Part shown: positions 48,687-59,512 of the stretch, one piece after another
Layout: every line of letters begins with the position of its first letter
Numbering within the stretch: the first letter of the stretch is position 1
Source of the DNA: Benincasa hispida
Lineage: Eukaryota; Streptophyta; Magnoliopsida; Cucurbitales; Cucurbitaceae
Direction of reading: 5' to 3'
NCBI RefSeq assembly: GCF_009727055.1
Contig: NC_052350.1
Span: 24,445,330 to 24,509,329 of the forward strand
Length of the DNA: 64,000 nucleotides
Notes under the pieces: model-generated
What the model was told of the DNA's origin: nothing
Database searches by the model: none
The model's input: the letters and a program-made list of their open reading frames with translations, nothing else
Program-made: the position numbers and the translations under genes

Positions 48687-49609
48687 TTAAGGTGGCTTCA
48701 TCATTCCATGCATCGAAGCACCTAAAATGAACAATTTCCTTCCACACTGGCATTCACACAAAAAGTCAGTTGAGCTACAATTACCAATAAATGCATAATC
48801 CACTTTTCCCTTTTCAATGAGCTCTATATCTCCCTTCTGAACATAGTCAAGAAAATTTATCGTACCATCTTCGGGAGATTTAGCAGGACTTTTCACTTTT
48901 TCCTTATCCTTTCCCTTACCAAGAGATTGCTCCAATTTTTTACCCTTTGCTGGGGCATTCTTACCAACAACTTCAATTACTCTTGGCAAGAACTCACAGA
49001 CTCAGTGGACTTAACAAAACAAAAGATATTGAACTTTAGCTCCTCATCGTTCACTCACAGTGTAAGCTTACCTTCATAGACCTCAATCAATCCTCTACTT
49101 GTGGCTAGGAATGGTCATCCAAGGATGATGGGAATTTCAGAGTCTTCTTCCATATCTAGGACCACAAAATCTACTGGGAAGATGATATCACCGACTTTAA
49201 CCAGAACATCCTCTACCACACCATGAGGGTAAGTAGGGGAACGATCTACTAGCTGCAATGGCATCACTGTCGGTTGTACCTCTCCTATGTCCAGTTTCCT
49301 GTTCAAAGATAAAAACATTAGATTTATTGAAGCTCCTAACTCACATAAACCTCTGTTTACTGTTAGATTCCCTATAGTGCAGGGGATTGTGAAACTCCCA
49401 AGACCCTTCAACTTCCGCGATAACTTCATTTGTAATATGGCACTACACTCCTCATTCAAGCTCACCGTCTCATATTTCTCAAACTTCTTTGTGGACGTCA
49501 TTTCCTTCATGAACTTCACATAATTAGGCATTTGTTCCAGAGCATCTGCAAAAGAAATATTTATGTGAAGCTTCTTAAAAATATCCAAAAATTTAAAAAA
49601 ATTGATCAT
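48687..49609 (-). pseudogene. Gypsy D protease region, catalytic Asp replaced
   Basis: 49609-49115 reads FTIPCTIGNLTVNRGLCELG then ASINLMFLSLNRKL. The residue that is catalytic Asp in the sister element at 29570-30109 (CDLGAS) is Glu here (codon GAG). A stop falls in the GRPFL motif at about 49105 (ILG, stop, PFLATSRGL), and VNDEELKFNIF follows. A separate 100-residue frame at 48989-48687 (Lys-rich, starting MPRVIEVVGKN) may be the continuation of this linker in another frame; I do not recognise it. Confidence 0.8.
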
Positions 49610-49942
49610 TTAATTTCTTTTTCTGAAAATGTTGGGGATAAGGATTTTATTTAGCACAACAAGTGAAGGTTCAAAATTACTCCCTGATTTGGATGATATA
49701 GGAACATCACCCTTTTTTCCTTTACTCACATCACTAGCTGCAAGACCCAATACCACTTTTTCTTGTGTCTAATTTGTCGTAGGATACACAATAATTTTCG
49801 CTTTTTAGAGTTATTGCTTTGCATTATTCCCTTGGGTTTTTCTCAGTACAGCTAGGGAAAGCTCCTTTGTTCATGGTATTCAACGTGGTGGCTATCTGGC
49901 TAACCTAAACCTCAAGGTTCTGAATGGCTTTCCCATGGCTCA

Positions 49943-51160
49943 TTATAGTGCTATCCAAGAAATTCGTTCTACTCCTCGACTCTTCATAAAACCCCCAAGT
50001 AAAGCCTCCACAAACGATTTATTTTCAACATGAGGCTGAGGAACAGATAAACCTGGAGAGGGTGGGGGGTGGGGAGAGAGGGGGGGGCGCTGCAAAACAT
50101 TTTTATTGTTAGCATACAAGAAATTTTCTTGATTGCGCAAACCTGGATGATAGTGGGTAGGTTGATGCGTCTGACATGAATTTTGATGAGACCCTTGGAA
50201 TTGGTTTGCTTGATGCACATAATTGGCTTGCTCAGGATTAGGTACTTCCCATGATCTAAGTGCATTGCAAGCTGCCATCAATGCAATCGATGGTTGAGTA
50301 CCTCTGGATAAAAGATTAATGGCGTTAGTAAGAGTCGCCATCTGTGCCTTTAAAGAACCTATCTCGTTAAGCTCGTATAGTCCTGCCAGTTGAGATGTGG
50401 ACCGATCTATTGGCCAATTATAACTCGTGGCGGCCATGTCTTCCAACAATGTTTGAGTAGCATCAACACTCTTTGCAAAAATTGAACCTAGCATCGAAGA
50501 TGGATTTCGCTATACTGATCAACCCATTGTAGAATAACTGAATTTGCAACAAGTCAGGATACTTATGTTGGGGCACAATAACTCCTTGTAACGCTCCCAT
50601 GCCTCAAATAACTGCTTGGCATCTATCTTCCTTAATGTTTCAATCTCTGTTCTCAATCTACTGATTTTCCCAGGGGGGAAGAACTTATTCAGAAAGGCTT
50701 GGGCCAACTCATCCCACCTAGTTATGATCTCCATTGCAAGTGACTCCAGCCAATCCTTTGCCTTGTCCTGCACAAAAAAAGGAAACAATCTTAGACGAAT
50801 AGCATCAGAAGAGACTCCATTTATTTTCACTATTCTGCTAATTTTCAGGAAAAAGCAGATGTGCTTGTGCAGAACTTCATTTGGAGTTCCTCTGAATGTA
50901 AGGCCGTGTGCCATTTGAATTAAACCAGGTTTCAGCTCAAAATTATTTGCATTAATTGGGGCCTTAACGATGCCAGTTTAGATCGTAGGGATAGCTGGCT
51001 GGAAATAATCTCTAATAGTTCTTACAACTCCCCCTTGGTCTCCCATGGCATTGAACTCAACTCTCTGATTCCTTCTTGCACTTCTCAAAGTTTGTTCAAG
51101 TTCTAGGTCACAAGGATAAGTTCGACTTGTTGACTTCTTCGCATGCACAGGATTCTCCAA
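49943..51160 (-). pseudogene. Gypsy D gag remnant
   Basis: Starts near 51160 (MENPVHAKKSTSRTYPC). After a stop at about 50977 it reads INANNFELKPGLIQMAHGLT, then the gag core RLRLFPFFVQDKAKDWLESL and FLNKFFPPGKISRLRTEIE (50914-50519). 50494-49943 continues with MLGSIFAKSVDATQTLLEDM and a Gln/His/Pro-rich tail. Layout is that of Athila gag. Between 49610 and 49942 no frame is preserved. Confidence 0.85.
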
Positions 51161-51248
51161 TGGCTACAAAAACAAAAACAAAAAGCACAAATTAAGATCA
51201 ACTCAGTTCTTAGCAATATTAAGCTTGGGAAAAAAAAAATTTCTTGCC

Positions 51249-51269
51249 AGTCCCTGGCAACAACGCCAA
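51249..51269 (-). other. Gypsy D primer-binding site (tRNA-Asp type)
   Basis: Minus strand TTTGGCGTTGTTGCCAGGGA, close to the tRNA-Asp complement TGGCGCCGTTGCCGGGGA, a few bases inside the LTR. Confidence 0.82.
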
Positions 51270-51274
51270 AAAAT

Positions 51275-52671
51275 TGATGCACGGTGGCTCGTAATGCAAG
51301 CGTACGTATCAAAGTAATAAATCCCAATAAATAGGGTATCGTCCTTAGGGACCGACGTGAGCAATAACTCCTAAGCTTAGCTATTGTAGTTCTTTGTTAA
51401 TTTTATCCAGACAACCAAAAGATGATTCTTATCAATGATTTAAAGCAAAAATTACAATAAAACACAGGAAGCAAGTTAGAGTAGAACAAATCCAGGGTGT
51501 TGTTTCATTAAGGGAGTACAATGAATTATGACATGCAATTGACTGAAAATGATAGACCGAGGCTAGAAATTCTAAAATCAGGAAATCCTTTCTCATGCTC
51601 AATCCATTCTAACAACTAACCATTGACTTGAATCCCTTCTATCAGTTGATTAGCTACAACATTAAGTTCCTCAAATTGCACTCCTTATTATTCTAAATTC
51701 ATTATCATACAATTTCGAATAATAATCTAAATTATTGGGTCCAGCAAATTAAATTCTCTCTCGAGATATCTAATTAACCTAAGTTCATTTAATTAATGAT
51801 CGGTTAATCAAAAGCATTAAACACAAATAATTGAGAAATCTATGCAACAATCAATCAATCATATAATCAATAATTCATTGTAACATCCCAAAAATCCACA
51901 ACACCCTAGAAAATAGAGTTTAGCCACACATGATTTCAGAAATAATGATCACAAAACAACAATTTATCATGGCAACACAATTAATAAAGACACAGAAAAA
52001 CGATCTCCCCTCAATGGATCTGAATCCCAATCATGATCTCCTTAACTCTAACCATGAATTCCGAATTGATCTCCAACAAAATGCATGTTCTCGATCGATC
52101 TTCTAGTCACAATCAGTCCAAAAAGGCTCTCGGATCAACTCTCGATCGGACTCTCAAGTCCACAGTTGACGAAGTTCATCACTGCTCTGTTTCGCCTCTG
52201 TTCTTTCATGTATTTAGGTGTAAAATTGCTACCTAATGTCCTCTTCTCGGACCTAGCGACGCAACATTATATTTATGAAATCCTCGCAGTGTTGCAATGC
52301 TGGCGTGTAAAGTTCGTAGCATCGCAACGCTGAAAGTAGCGTTGTGATGCTACCCTATTTTTCAACCCTCTCGGGTCTGCAGTGTCAGGGAGGCAGCATT
52401 ACGATGCTGGCTCCCCCGAATTATCTTCCAAATTTAGCCTTTTTTCTTGATTGTTTGTCCTTGGTTCCTTCCTAATTCCATAGTCAACCCGTAATTACTC
52501 AAATTTGGAATTTTGCAATGGGTTTTTTTTTTTTTTTTTTTTATTTTCGCACAAATTTCTCCTGATGTGTAGTTTCTTGAAATTACTCAATAAACCACAT
52601 TAAACCAAACAAAACTAGCAATAATAGTTCAAATCTTGAAGGTAAGAATAACACTTTTTAGATGCTTTTCA
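51275..52671 (-). repeat. Gypsy D 5' LTR
   Basis: 1397 bp, plus-strand edges TGATGCACGGTGG and GATGCTTTTCA. Carries a cluster of 14-base palindrome-like motifs at 52285-52408 (see separate entry). Confidence 0.9.
52285..52408. repeat. Cluster of palindromic motifs, copy 2
   Basis: Same motif family in the gypsy D right LTR: AGCATCGCAACGCT at 52318-52331, AGCGTTGTGATGCT at 52338-52351 and AGCATTACGATGCT at 52395-52408, plus AGTGTTGCAATGCT near 52288. Confidence 0.85.
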
Positions 52672-52724
52672 CATTCCAAACACAGACATATAAACTCCAC
52701 AGACATATGAACTTCAGATATATA
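52672..52724. other. Short spacer between gypsy D and an isolated LTR
   Basis: 53 bases with an ACAGACATAT repeat; nothing else recognised. Confidence 0.4.
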
Positions 52725-54487
52725 TGAAGAGGATCGAATCCCCCCCCCCCCCCTAGTGGAAGCGTCTCGATGGGAACACCTTGCACCCCACAATTTGATT
52801 TTTTACGTTAAACAAATTCATTATTTTGAATAGAATATAAACAAGTAAATTAGCATGCATTAAGGAAAAGATTAGAAAGATTCTTACCTTTGTAGATTCC
52901 CTAATTCCACGAACAAGTCTCCCCTAGGTTCAACCAAACGGATATGATTTCGAATACTACCATGAGAGAAACTTCGTTATTCTCTTAGGGTTCCAATAGA
53001 GGATAGGTGGTATCCAACTATCGGAAAAGAGAAAGGAGAATAATGTTTTGGAGAGTAGAGAGGCTCAGAGAAAATTACGCACAATAACATTGTATGAGAG
53101 TGTTGTGTATTGTCAGAATTTCTGTATAATGAGACTGTATGAGAATTACGTGTTTGCAAAGGGCCATAGGGAGGTCTTTATATAGAGAAGAGCCAAGGTC
53201 TTTCCCTAATATATTTTCCTTTTTTTGTAATTAATTAAATAACACTTATTTAATTAATTAGATCATTTAATTAAATAACATTTATTTAATTAATTAGCCC
53301 AATTAAATAACACTTATTTAATTTTACTTTGCACAATAATTAAATAATCATCTATACATTAAACCCGATTTAATGTATATATTTAATTATCATATATATC
53401 ACATGTAAATGTGCAATACCTCTCTATTAATTAATTCTTTGTGAATCTAATTAACTTGAATTTATTAATTTGAATCTTATTGAAATATTACTTTCCAATT
53501 TAATTATAGATCATATCCATAATTAATTATATATTAATCACATCAATATATAGTTTCCTCAAGTTAATTTGAACAATTCAAATTATCTTTTTTAAGTATC
53601 CTCTAGTGAGCTAACGAGGGGGTCTGGTGGACCTGTAGATCAAAAGCTCCAACGATATGAGATTAATTGGCCAAACTCATTAACCAAATTAATCAATATT
53701 TGTTAACTGTGGGTACACTCCACTAAGACCCACAATTGTATTATTCTCCTTATAGATATATTTATGTCTCCACAGACATAGACCAATACTAGCAAGTTAG
53801 TCCTCCACGAGTGTTCATAACACCAACGGGGTCAAATTACCATTTTACTATTGGGTTACCTTTGAGTTCTTAAGTACCAGTGCTCCTCTAATGAACAACT
53901 TGTTTTTGGTCCGACCAATAAACAGAAACTCCTCTCAGGCCAATGAGAAGGTAGGGCTCTTTGTTCAAGACCGGAGACACCATTGAAGGGAACATTCATC
54001 TACTTACTCTTAAGGCGAAAAGAAGTGAATTCCATCTTATGTCATTATGTTCCCAATTCCCCACTCGGTATTGTCCCCAAGATAGCAGGCATATGGGATT
54101 GATGATCTTGCCACCCTCATCCATACAAGTCAAAGGACTACCCCTCTTGAACAAGAGTTCACAATATACTCAGGATTAAGACTAAGTTACCTAGGTCATT
54201 CAATTGAAATAGGAACCTAACTAGTTAACGGTGTTACATATAGTGGTTACTATTTCGCGATCCAGTCTTATGTAAACTCATTGCATAGGATACCCCCACT
54301 TGCATGTCATCTACAGGAACTCATAGGACAACCTTGGATGTTAGTTTATTGGATTTAGGGTTATTAAGACAAAATAGACAAATAACACAAACAATAACCT
54401 TTATTGAATTAACATCGATAACTCTTTATTGATGATGGTCAATTGACAACAATTACTACTACGAGTTTTAGGGCATAAATCCAAACA
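52725..54487 (-). repeat. Isolated copia LTR (1763 bp)
   Basis: Plus-strand edges TGAAGAGGATCGAATCC and AAATCCAAACA. Read on the minus strand it starts TGTTTGGATTTATGCCCTAA and aligns with the LTR at 57552-59496 in the opposite orientation. No primer site, polypurine tract or internal region of its own adjoins it, and the flanks (ATATA and TTATG) do not match, so it is a solo or truncated LTR. A 14-C run lies at 52740-52753. Confidence 0.85.
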
Positions 54488-57240
54488 TTATGAACTCAGC
54501 TCAGCACCTCAAACAACCTCTAAGTGTCATTTTCTCTTTTTCACACGTGATTTACATGCATTGGTAGTGAGTGGACTTATTAAGTGGTATCAGAGGACAA
54601 GTTCTTCAAGATCTTATGATGGCTACTACAAAATTTGAAATAGAGAAGTTTAATAGAGGATGAGATTTCACTCTTTAGGCAAAAAGAATAATTGCAATAT
54701 TGGGTTCTGAAAGGACCTTGAAGGCATTGTAGGATCCAAAAATGTTACCTGCTTCAATGAGTGCTAAAGACAAATAGACCATAAAGGAAATTGCGGTAAT
54801 GTTTTGAGACAAGTGATAAATGAAAGTACAACGTTTCAAATTTAACAAAAATTGAAGGTTCTCTGTGACAAGAAAGATCTCCCAAGAAAATCTATGTTAA
54901 AGAAAGATTATTTTCATTCAAGATGAGCAACTCCAAGACCCTCAATGAGAATTTATATGAGTTCAAAAAGATGATAGATAAGTTCAATCAATCAGGGGAG
55001 GAGCTTGGAACAAAAAATTAAACAACCATATTAATCAACTCGATTCATGATACTTACAAGGAAGTAAAGCCAACCTTAAAATATGGTAGAGAGTTAGTAT
55101 CTGTAAATGCTATCATTACAACTTTGAGAAGCAAAGAATTGGAGCTGTAGTTAGAAGGTCAGATGCTGGAGGAGTTGAATCTCTTTATTCCAAAGGCAAG
55201 AACCATTCAAAGAAGAATTCTTTCAACAAAGGCCATTAGATGTATAAAGAAACTAGCCCCATCAAATGTATAAAGAAACCACCCTTGAAGTGCTACGTTT
55301 GCCATAAGGAAGAACATTTCAAAAGAACTTGCCCTGAAAGAGGGAAACAACAAAGAAGAGATAAGAATCAAATATTTAGGCAATATGGAAAAGAAGATTC
55401 AAACGAAAATAAGGAGTAAAGAAAAGATGAGCCAAGAAAATCAAGGAAACATAAAAAAAATCAATAGCTTGCTGGTGAATAGGCTTATGAGTACACTGAG
55501 GTGCTTGCTGCAGCAAATAAGAAGGCCATAGAGATTGAAATTGAGGAGGGAGACTGGGTCTTAGACTCAGGGTGTACCTACCATATGACTTTAAAAAAAA
55601 GCTAGTTTGTTGATTATAAATTAAAGGAAAATGACTCATTTTACATGGGCAATAACAATGAATGTAAAATCATTGGAAGAGGCTTAGTGTTATTGAATCT
55701 CTGGGACAGTAGGAAAGTTCTTTTAAGAGATGTTAAACATGTTCTAAAGCTAAAATGAAAGTTGATTTCCTTGGGCATGCTAGATGATCAGGGTTGCACT
55801 TTTATTGGTGAAATTGGTGCATTGAAGATAGAGAAACAAGGGAGAACAATTTTAGTTGGGAAGAAAATAGATGGTCTGTATATCGTGAGGAATATTACTC
55901 GACCAAAGTATGTATTACTGTTAGAAACAGAGAAAAAATGTGAACTTGAGCTGTGGCATTGAATATTTTCACACATTAGTGAAAGAGGCTTGAATGAACT
56001 AATGAGGCAAGGCTTGATCTAGACTAGAGCACCAGAAGACTTAGCTTTTGTGAACATTGTGTATATGGAAAGTCTAAGAGACTGAAGTTCACAAAAGAGA
56101 AACATACACCATTCATGCCATCCTTGGCTACATTCATGGAGATCTATGAGAACCAGCTAGAAGTGTTTCACTGGGAGGTTTCAGGTATTATCTATCCCTT
56201 ATAGATTATTATTCAAGAAAGGTGTGGACATATTTCCTTAAATCTAAATATCAAACATTTAAATACTTTAATTTGGATGACTAAAGTAGAGAATCAAACT
56301 GAAAGAAGAACTATGTATTTTAGAACTGATAAATCTGGGTTTTCTAGGGAATAATTTTAACTCTCTTTGTAATGAGTGTGAAATAACTAGACACATAACA
56401 GTTGCTTACACTGCTCAACAAAATAGAGTTACTGAGAGAATGAGTAGGACATTGATGAAAAGGGAGATACATGGTATCTGAAGCCAAAATTTCTAAAGAG
56501 TTTTGGGTATGTAGAAGCACTAGCAATAACTACCTATATAATAAATAGAAGCCCTAGTGTCTCTATTGATATGAAAACCCCTAAAAAAAAGTGGAGAGGA
56601 ACTTTTGGATGCACTGATATGTTCATAATAAGCTAAGTAAGAAGGAACCTAGAGCCTTAAAATGTATGCTTAAAGGGTATCCTGGAGGAGTAAAAAGTTA
56701 GAAGCATTGAGACTTTAATTCAAACAGAAGTATAATTAGCAAAGATGTAACCTTCAAGGAAGATGAGCCCTACATGGACCTTGAAAGATTAAAGCAACCT
56801 ACTGTAGAAAATCAGAATGAACCCTCTACCAGCTTACATGTTGAAATCGACTCAAGGTTTAAGAATGCTATGAATAATGATGATCATTCTCAGCATATTA
56901 TTTTCCTCAACTCCCCTGAAGAAAGACAAGATACTCAACCTAAAATCTAGAAAACTATTTTCTTTTGAGAGATAGAGAAAGAAGAAGTATCAGACCTTCC
57001 TATAGATTTGCAAGAGCTAATTGTATATCTAGTCATTCCATAGCAATTATTGATGAAGAACCTAGCAGTTATGAAGAGGCCTTGAACAATAATGAGATAG
57101 ACATGGCTTGCAGCCATAAAAAGTGAATTTAATTCACTTCACAAGAATAAGACATGGGAATTAATTGAGAAACCACTTAATATGGGCATCATTCCTCGTA
57201 AATGGGACTTAACCGAGTTAACTAACCAAATGTATATTAA
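54488..57240 (+). mobile_element. Copia E: decayed copia gag-pol fragment without LTRs
   Basis: A primer site TGGTATCAGAGGA (54585-54597), gag, protease and integrase follow on the plus strand. The fragment ends at about 57240 in early RT. The ~97 bases before the primer site may be the remains of its 5' LTR. No 3' LTR was found. Confidence 0.82.
54619..57240 (+). pseudogene. Copia E gag–protease–integrase–RT remnant
   Basis: Starts ATG 54619 (MATTKFEIEKFNRG, then a stop). The zinc knuckle CYVCHKEEHFKRTC near 55285 is intact. The protease site WVLDSGCTYHMT near 55555 keeps DSG. Pre-integrase runs through LGMLDDQGCTFIGE and ELELWH (55762-55962). Later pieces include EFWVCRSTSNN and LKGYPGGVKS near 56690, DVTFKEDEPYMDLERL, and the RT start FNSLHKNKTWELIEKP (about 57130-57180). 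Many stops and shifts. Tnt1-like. Confidence 0.83.
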
Positions 57241-57551
57241 ATAATAATTAACTCTCATGTAAAATTTACATCTCCTCAATGCTTGAGATGTCTTAGAAAA
57301 CTTTTCGCTTAGACATATCAACTTCTTTGTAGAATTGTACACTACCATTCAATCTGAAGTTATTACATCGAACATTAAACAACAGCTTTGTAAATGTAAG
57401 ATATATGAGATAAATTTAACATCATGTCCTTAACATCTTTATATGGACTTTTAATATACAAAAACGCTTCAAATTACCTTTTTGAAATTGGTTAAATAGT
57501 CAAACTTTCATACTAATCTTTACTTCATTCATAATGAGTACATATCAATAT
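57241..57551. other. Spacer before element F
   Basis: AT-rich; no coding or repeat structure that I can support. Confidence 0.4.
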
Positions 57552-59496
57552 TGTTGAGTTTTATGCCCTAAAAGTCATAGATAGTATATTATTAATTGAC
57601 CATCATCAATAAAGAGTTACTGATGTTAATTCAATAAATGTTATTGTATGTCTATTTTGTCTTAATAACCCTAAATCCAATAAACTAATATCCAAGGCTG
57701 TCTTATGAGTCTTGAACCGTATGTGGAGGCATAAAGGGATCAGTGTTTAAGATACAACCTAAAGGGTCTATAGTATAAGAATAAGGTTGGGTACCATATC
57801 CTAGTAACATTATGGATACGACCCACTTTGTATTCGATACAAACGCAATAATCCAATGCATCTGTGTAGCTAACATGCGAGTGTGGGTATCCTATGCAAT
57901 GAGTTTGCATAAGACTGGACCACGAAATAGTAACTGCTAGATGTAACACCGTTAACTAATTAGGTTCCTATTTCAATTGGATGACCTAGGCAACTTAATC
58001 TTAATTCTGAGTATATTATGAACTCCTTTTCACGAAGGATTGTCCTTTGACTTGTATGGGTGAGGATGGCCAGATCGCCGACCCAATATGCCTACCATCT
58101 TGGGGACAAGACCGAGTGAGGATCTGGGAACATAATGATACAAGATGGAATTAACTCCTTCCTGCCTTAAGGGTAAGTAGATGAGTGTTCCCTTAAGTGG
58201 TGTCTCTCAGACTTGAACAAAGGGCCTTATCCTTTCATTGGCCGGAGAGGGGTTTTTGTTTATTGCTTGGACTATAAATAGGTTGTTCATTAGAGGGGCA
58301 TTGGTACTTAAAGATTCAAAGGTAACCCAAGGGTAAAACGATAATTTGACCCAGTTGGTGTTACAAACACTCGTGAATAATTAATTTGCCCGTATTGACC
58401 TATATCCATGGACGCATAAATATATCTGAGTGGGAAGAGTACAACTATGGATCTGTAATACAGTGTAGCCATAGTTAATGAATATTGATTAATTTGGTTG
58501 CAAGTTTAGCCAATTAATCTCATCGCATTAGAGCTTCTGATCTACCGGTCTACCAGGTCCCCTCGTTAGCTCACTAAAGGTTATTTGAAAGGGATAATTT
58601 GAATTGTTCAAATTAATTTGAGAAAATATATATTAATGTGATTAATGTATAATTAATTATGGATATGATTTATAATTAAGTTGGAAAGTAATATTTTAAT
58701 AATATTCAAATTAATTAATTCAAGTGAATTAGATTCATAAAGAATTAATTAAGAGAGAGGTATTGCACATATACATGCGATGTATATGATAATTAAATAT
58801 ATACATTAAATTAGGTTTAATGTGTAAATGGTTATTTAATTATTGTGCAAATTAAAATTAAATAAATGTTATTTAATTGTATAAATTAAATAAGTGTTAT
58901 TTAATTGGGCTAATTAATTAAATAAATATTATTTAATTAAATGAGCTAATTAATTAAATAGAAAAGGAAACTATATTATGAAAAGGAAAATATATTAGGG
59001 AAAGGCCTTGACCTTTCTCTATATAAAGACCTCCCTATTGTCCTTTGCAAGACACACATCCTCATACAGTCTCGTTGTAGAAAAACTCTGACAACACACA
59101 CATCCTAGTGTTATTGTGCAGAATTTTCTCTAAGCCTCTCTACTCTCTAAAATACTATTCTCCTCTCCCACTCCCAATAGTTAGATACCACCTATTCTCT
59201 ATTGAGATCCTAAGAGAATAACAAGGTTTCTCTCGTGGTAGTGTTCGAGATCGATCAAGTAGTTGTTTGTGATGAATACCTTTTGGAGATCCGTTCATTG
59301 GAACTTTGGAGAGACTTGTTCATGGCATTAGGGAATCCACAAAGGTAAGAATCGTTCTAATCTTTTCCCTAAAAGCATGCTAATTTACGTGTTTATATAT
59401 TCTTCTTAGATTAACGATTTTTTTATTGTAAAAATCGAATCGCGGGATGCAAGGCATTCTAACAAAACGCTTTCGCTGCGGGATTCGATCACTTCA
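57552..59496 (+). repeat. Element F 5' LTR
   Basis: 1945 bp, TGTTGAGTTTTATGCCC to GATCACTTCA. Inverse partner in sequence of 52725-54487. Near 59020 a TATATAAAGACC box, with a run to CTCATACAGTCTCGTTG, may be the promoter. Confidence 0.9.
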
Positions 59497-59498
59497 AT

Positions 59499-59512
59499 TG
59501 GTATCAGAGCCA
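59499..59512 (+). other. Element F primer-binding site (initiator tRNA-Met)
   Basis: TGGTATCAGAGCCA two bases after the LTR; identical to the copia C site. Confidence 0.95.

Larger units (their letters stand above)
44500..52671 (-). mobile_element. Gypsy D: Athila-like element with gag and protease but no RT or integrase
   Basis: Minus strand. 5' LTR 51275-52671, tRNA-Asp-like primer site, gag, a protease region, then about 1.4 kb without recognised pol, polypurine tract and 3' LTR 44500-47270. The left LTR lacks about 110 bp at its outer end and holds a solo LTR. The internal region is only 4.0 kb, about half that of a full Athila, and no RT, RNase H or integrase motif was found in it. Confidence 0.88.

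Noticed and set aside
52740..52753. 14-C run as a possible G-quadruplex or regulatory site
   Set aside because: A single homopolymer at an LTR position where the sister LTR has mixed bases; most likely slippage or a sequencing artefact.
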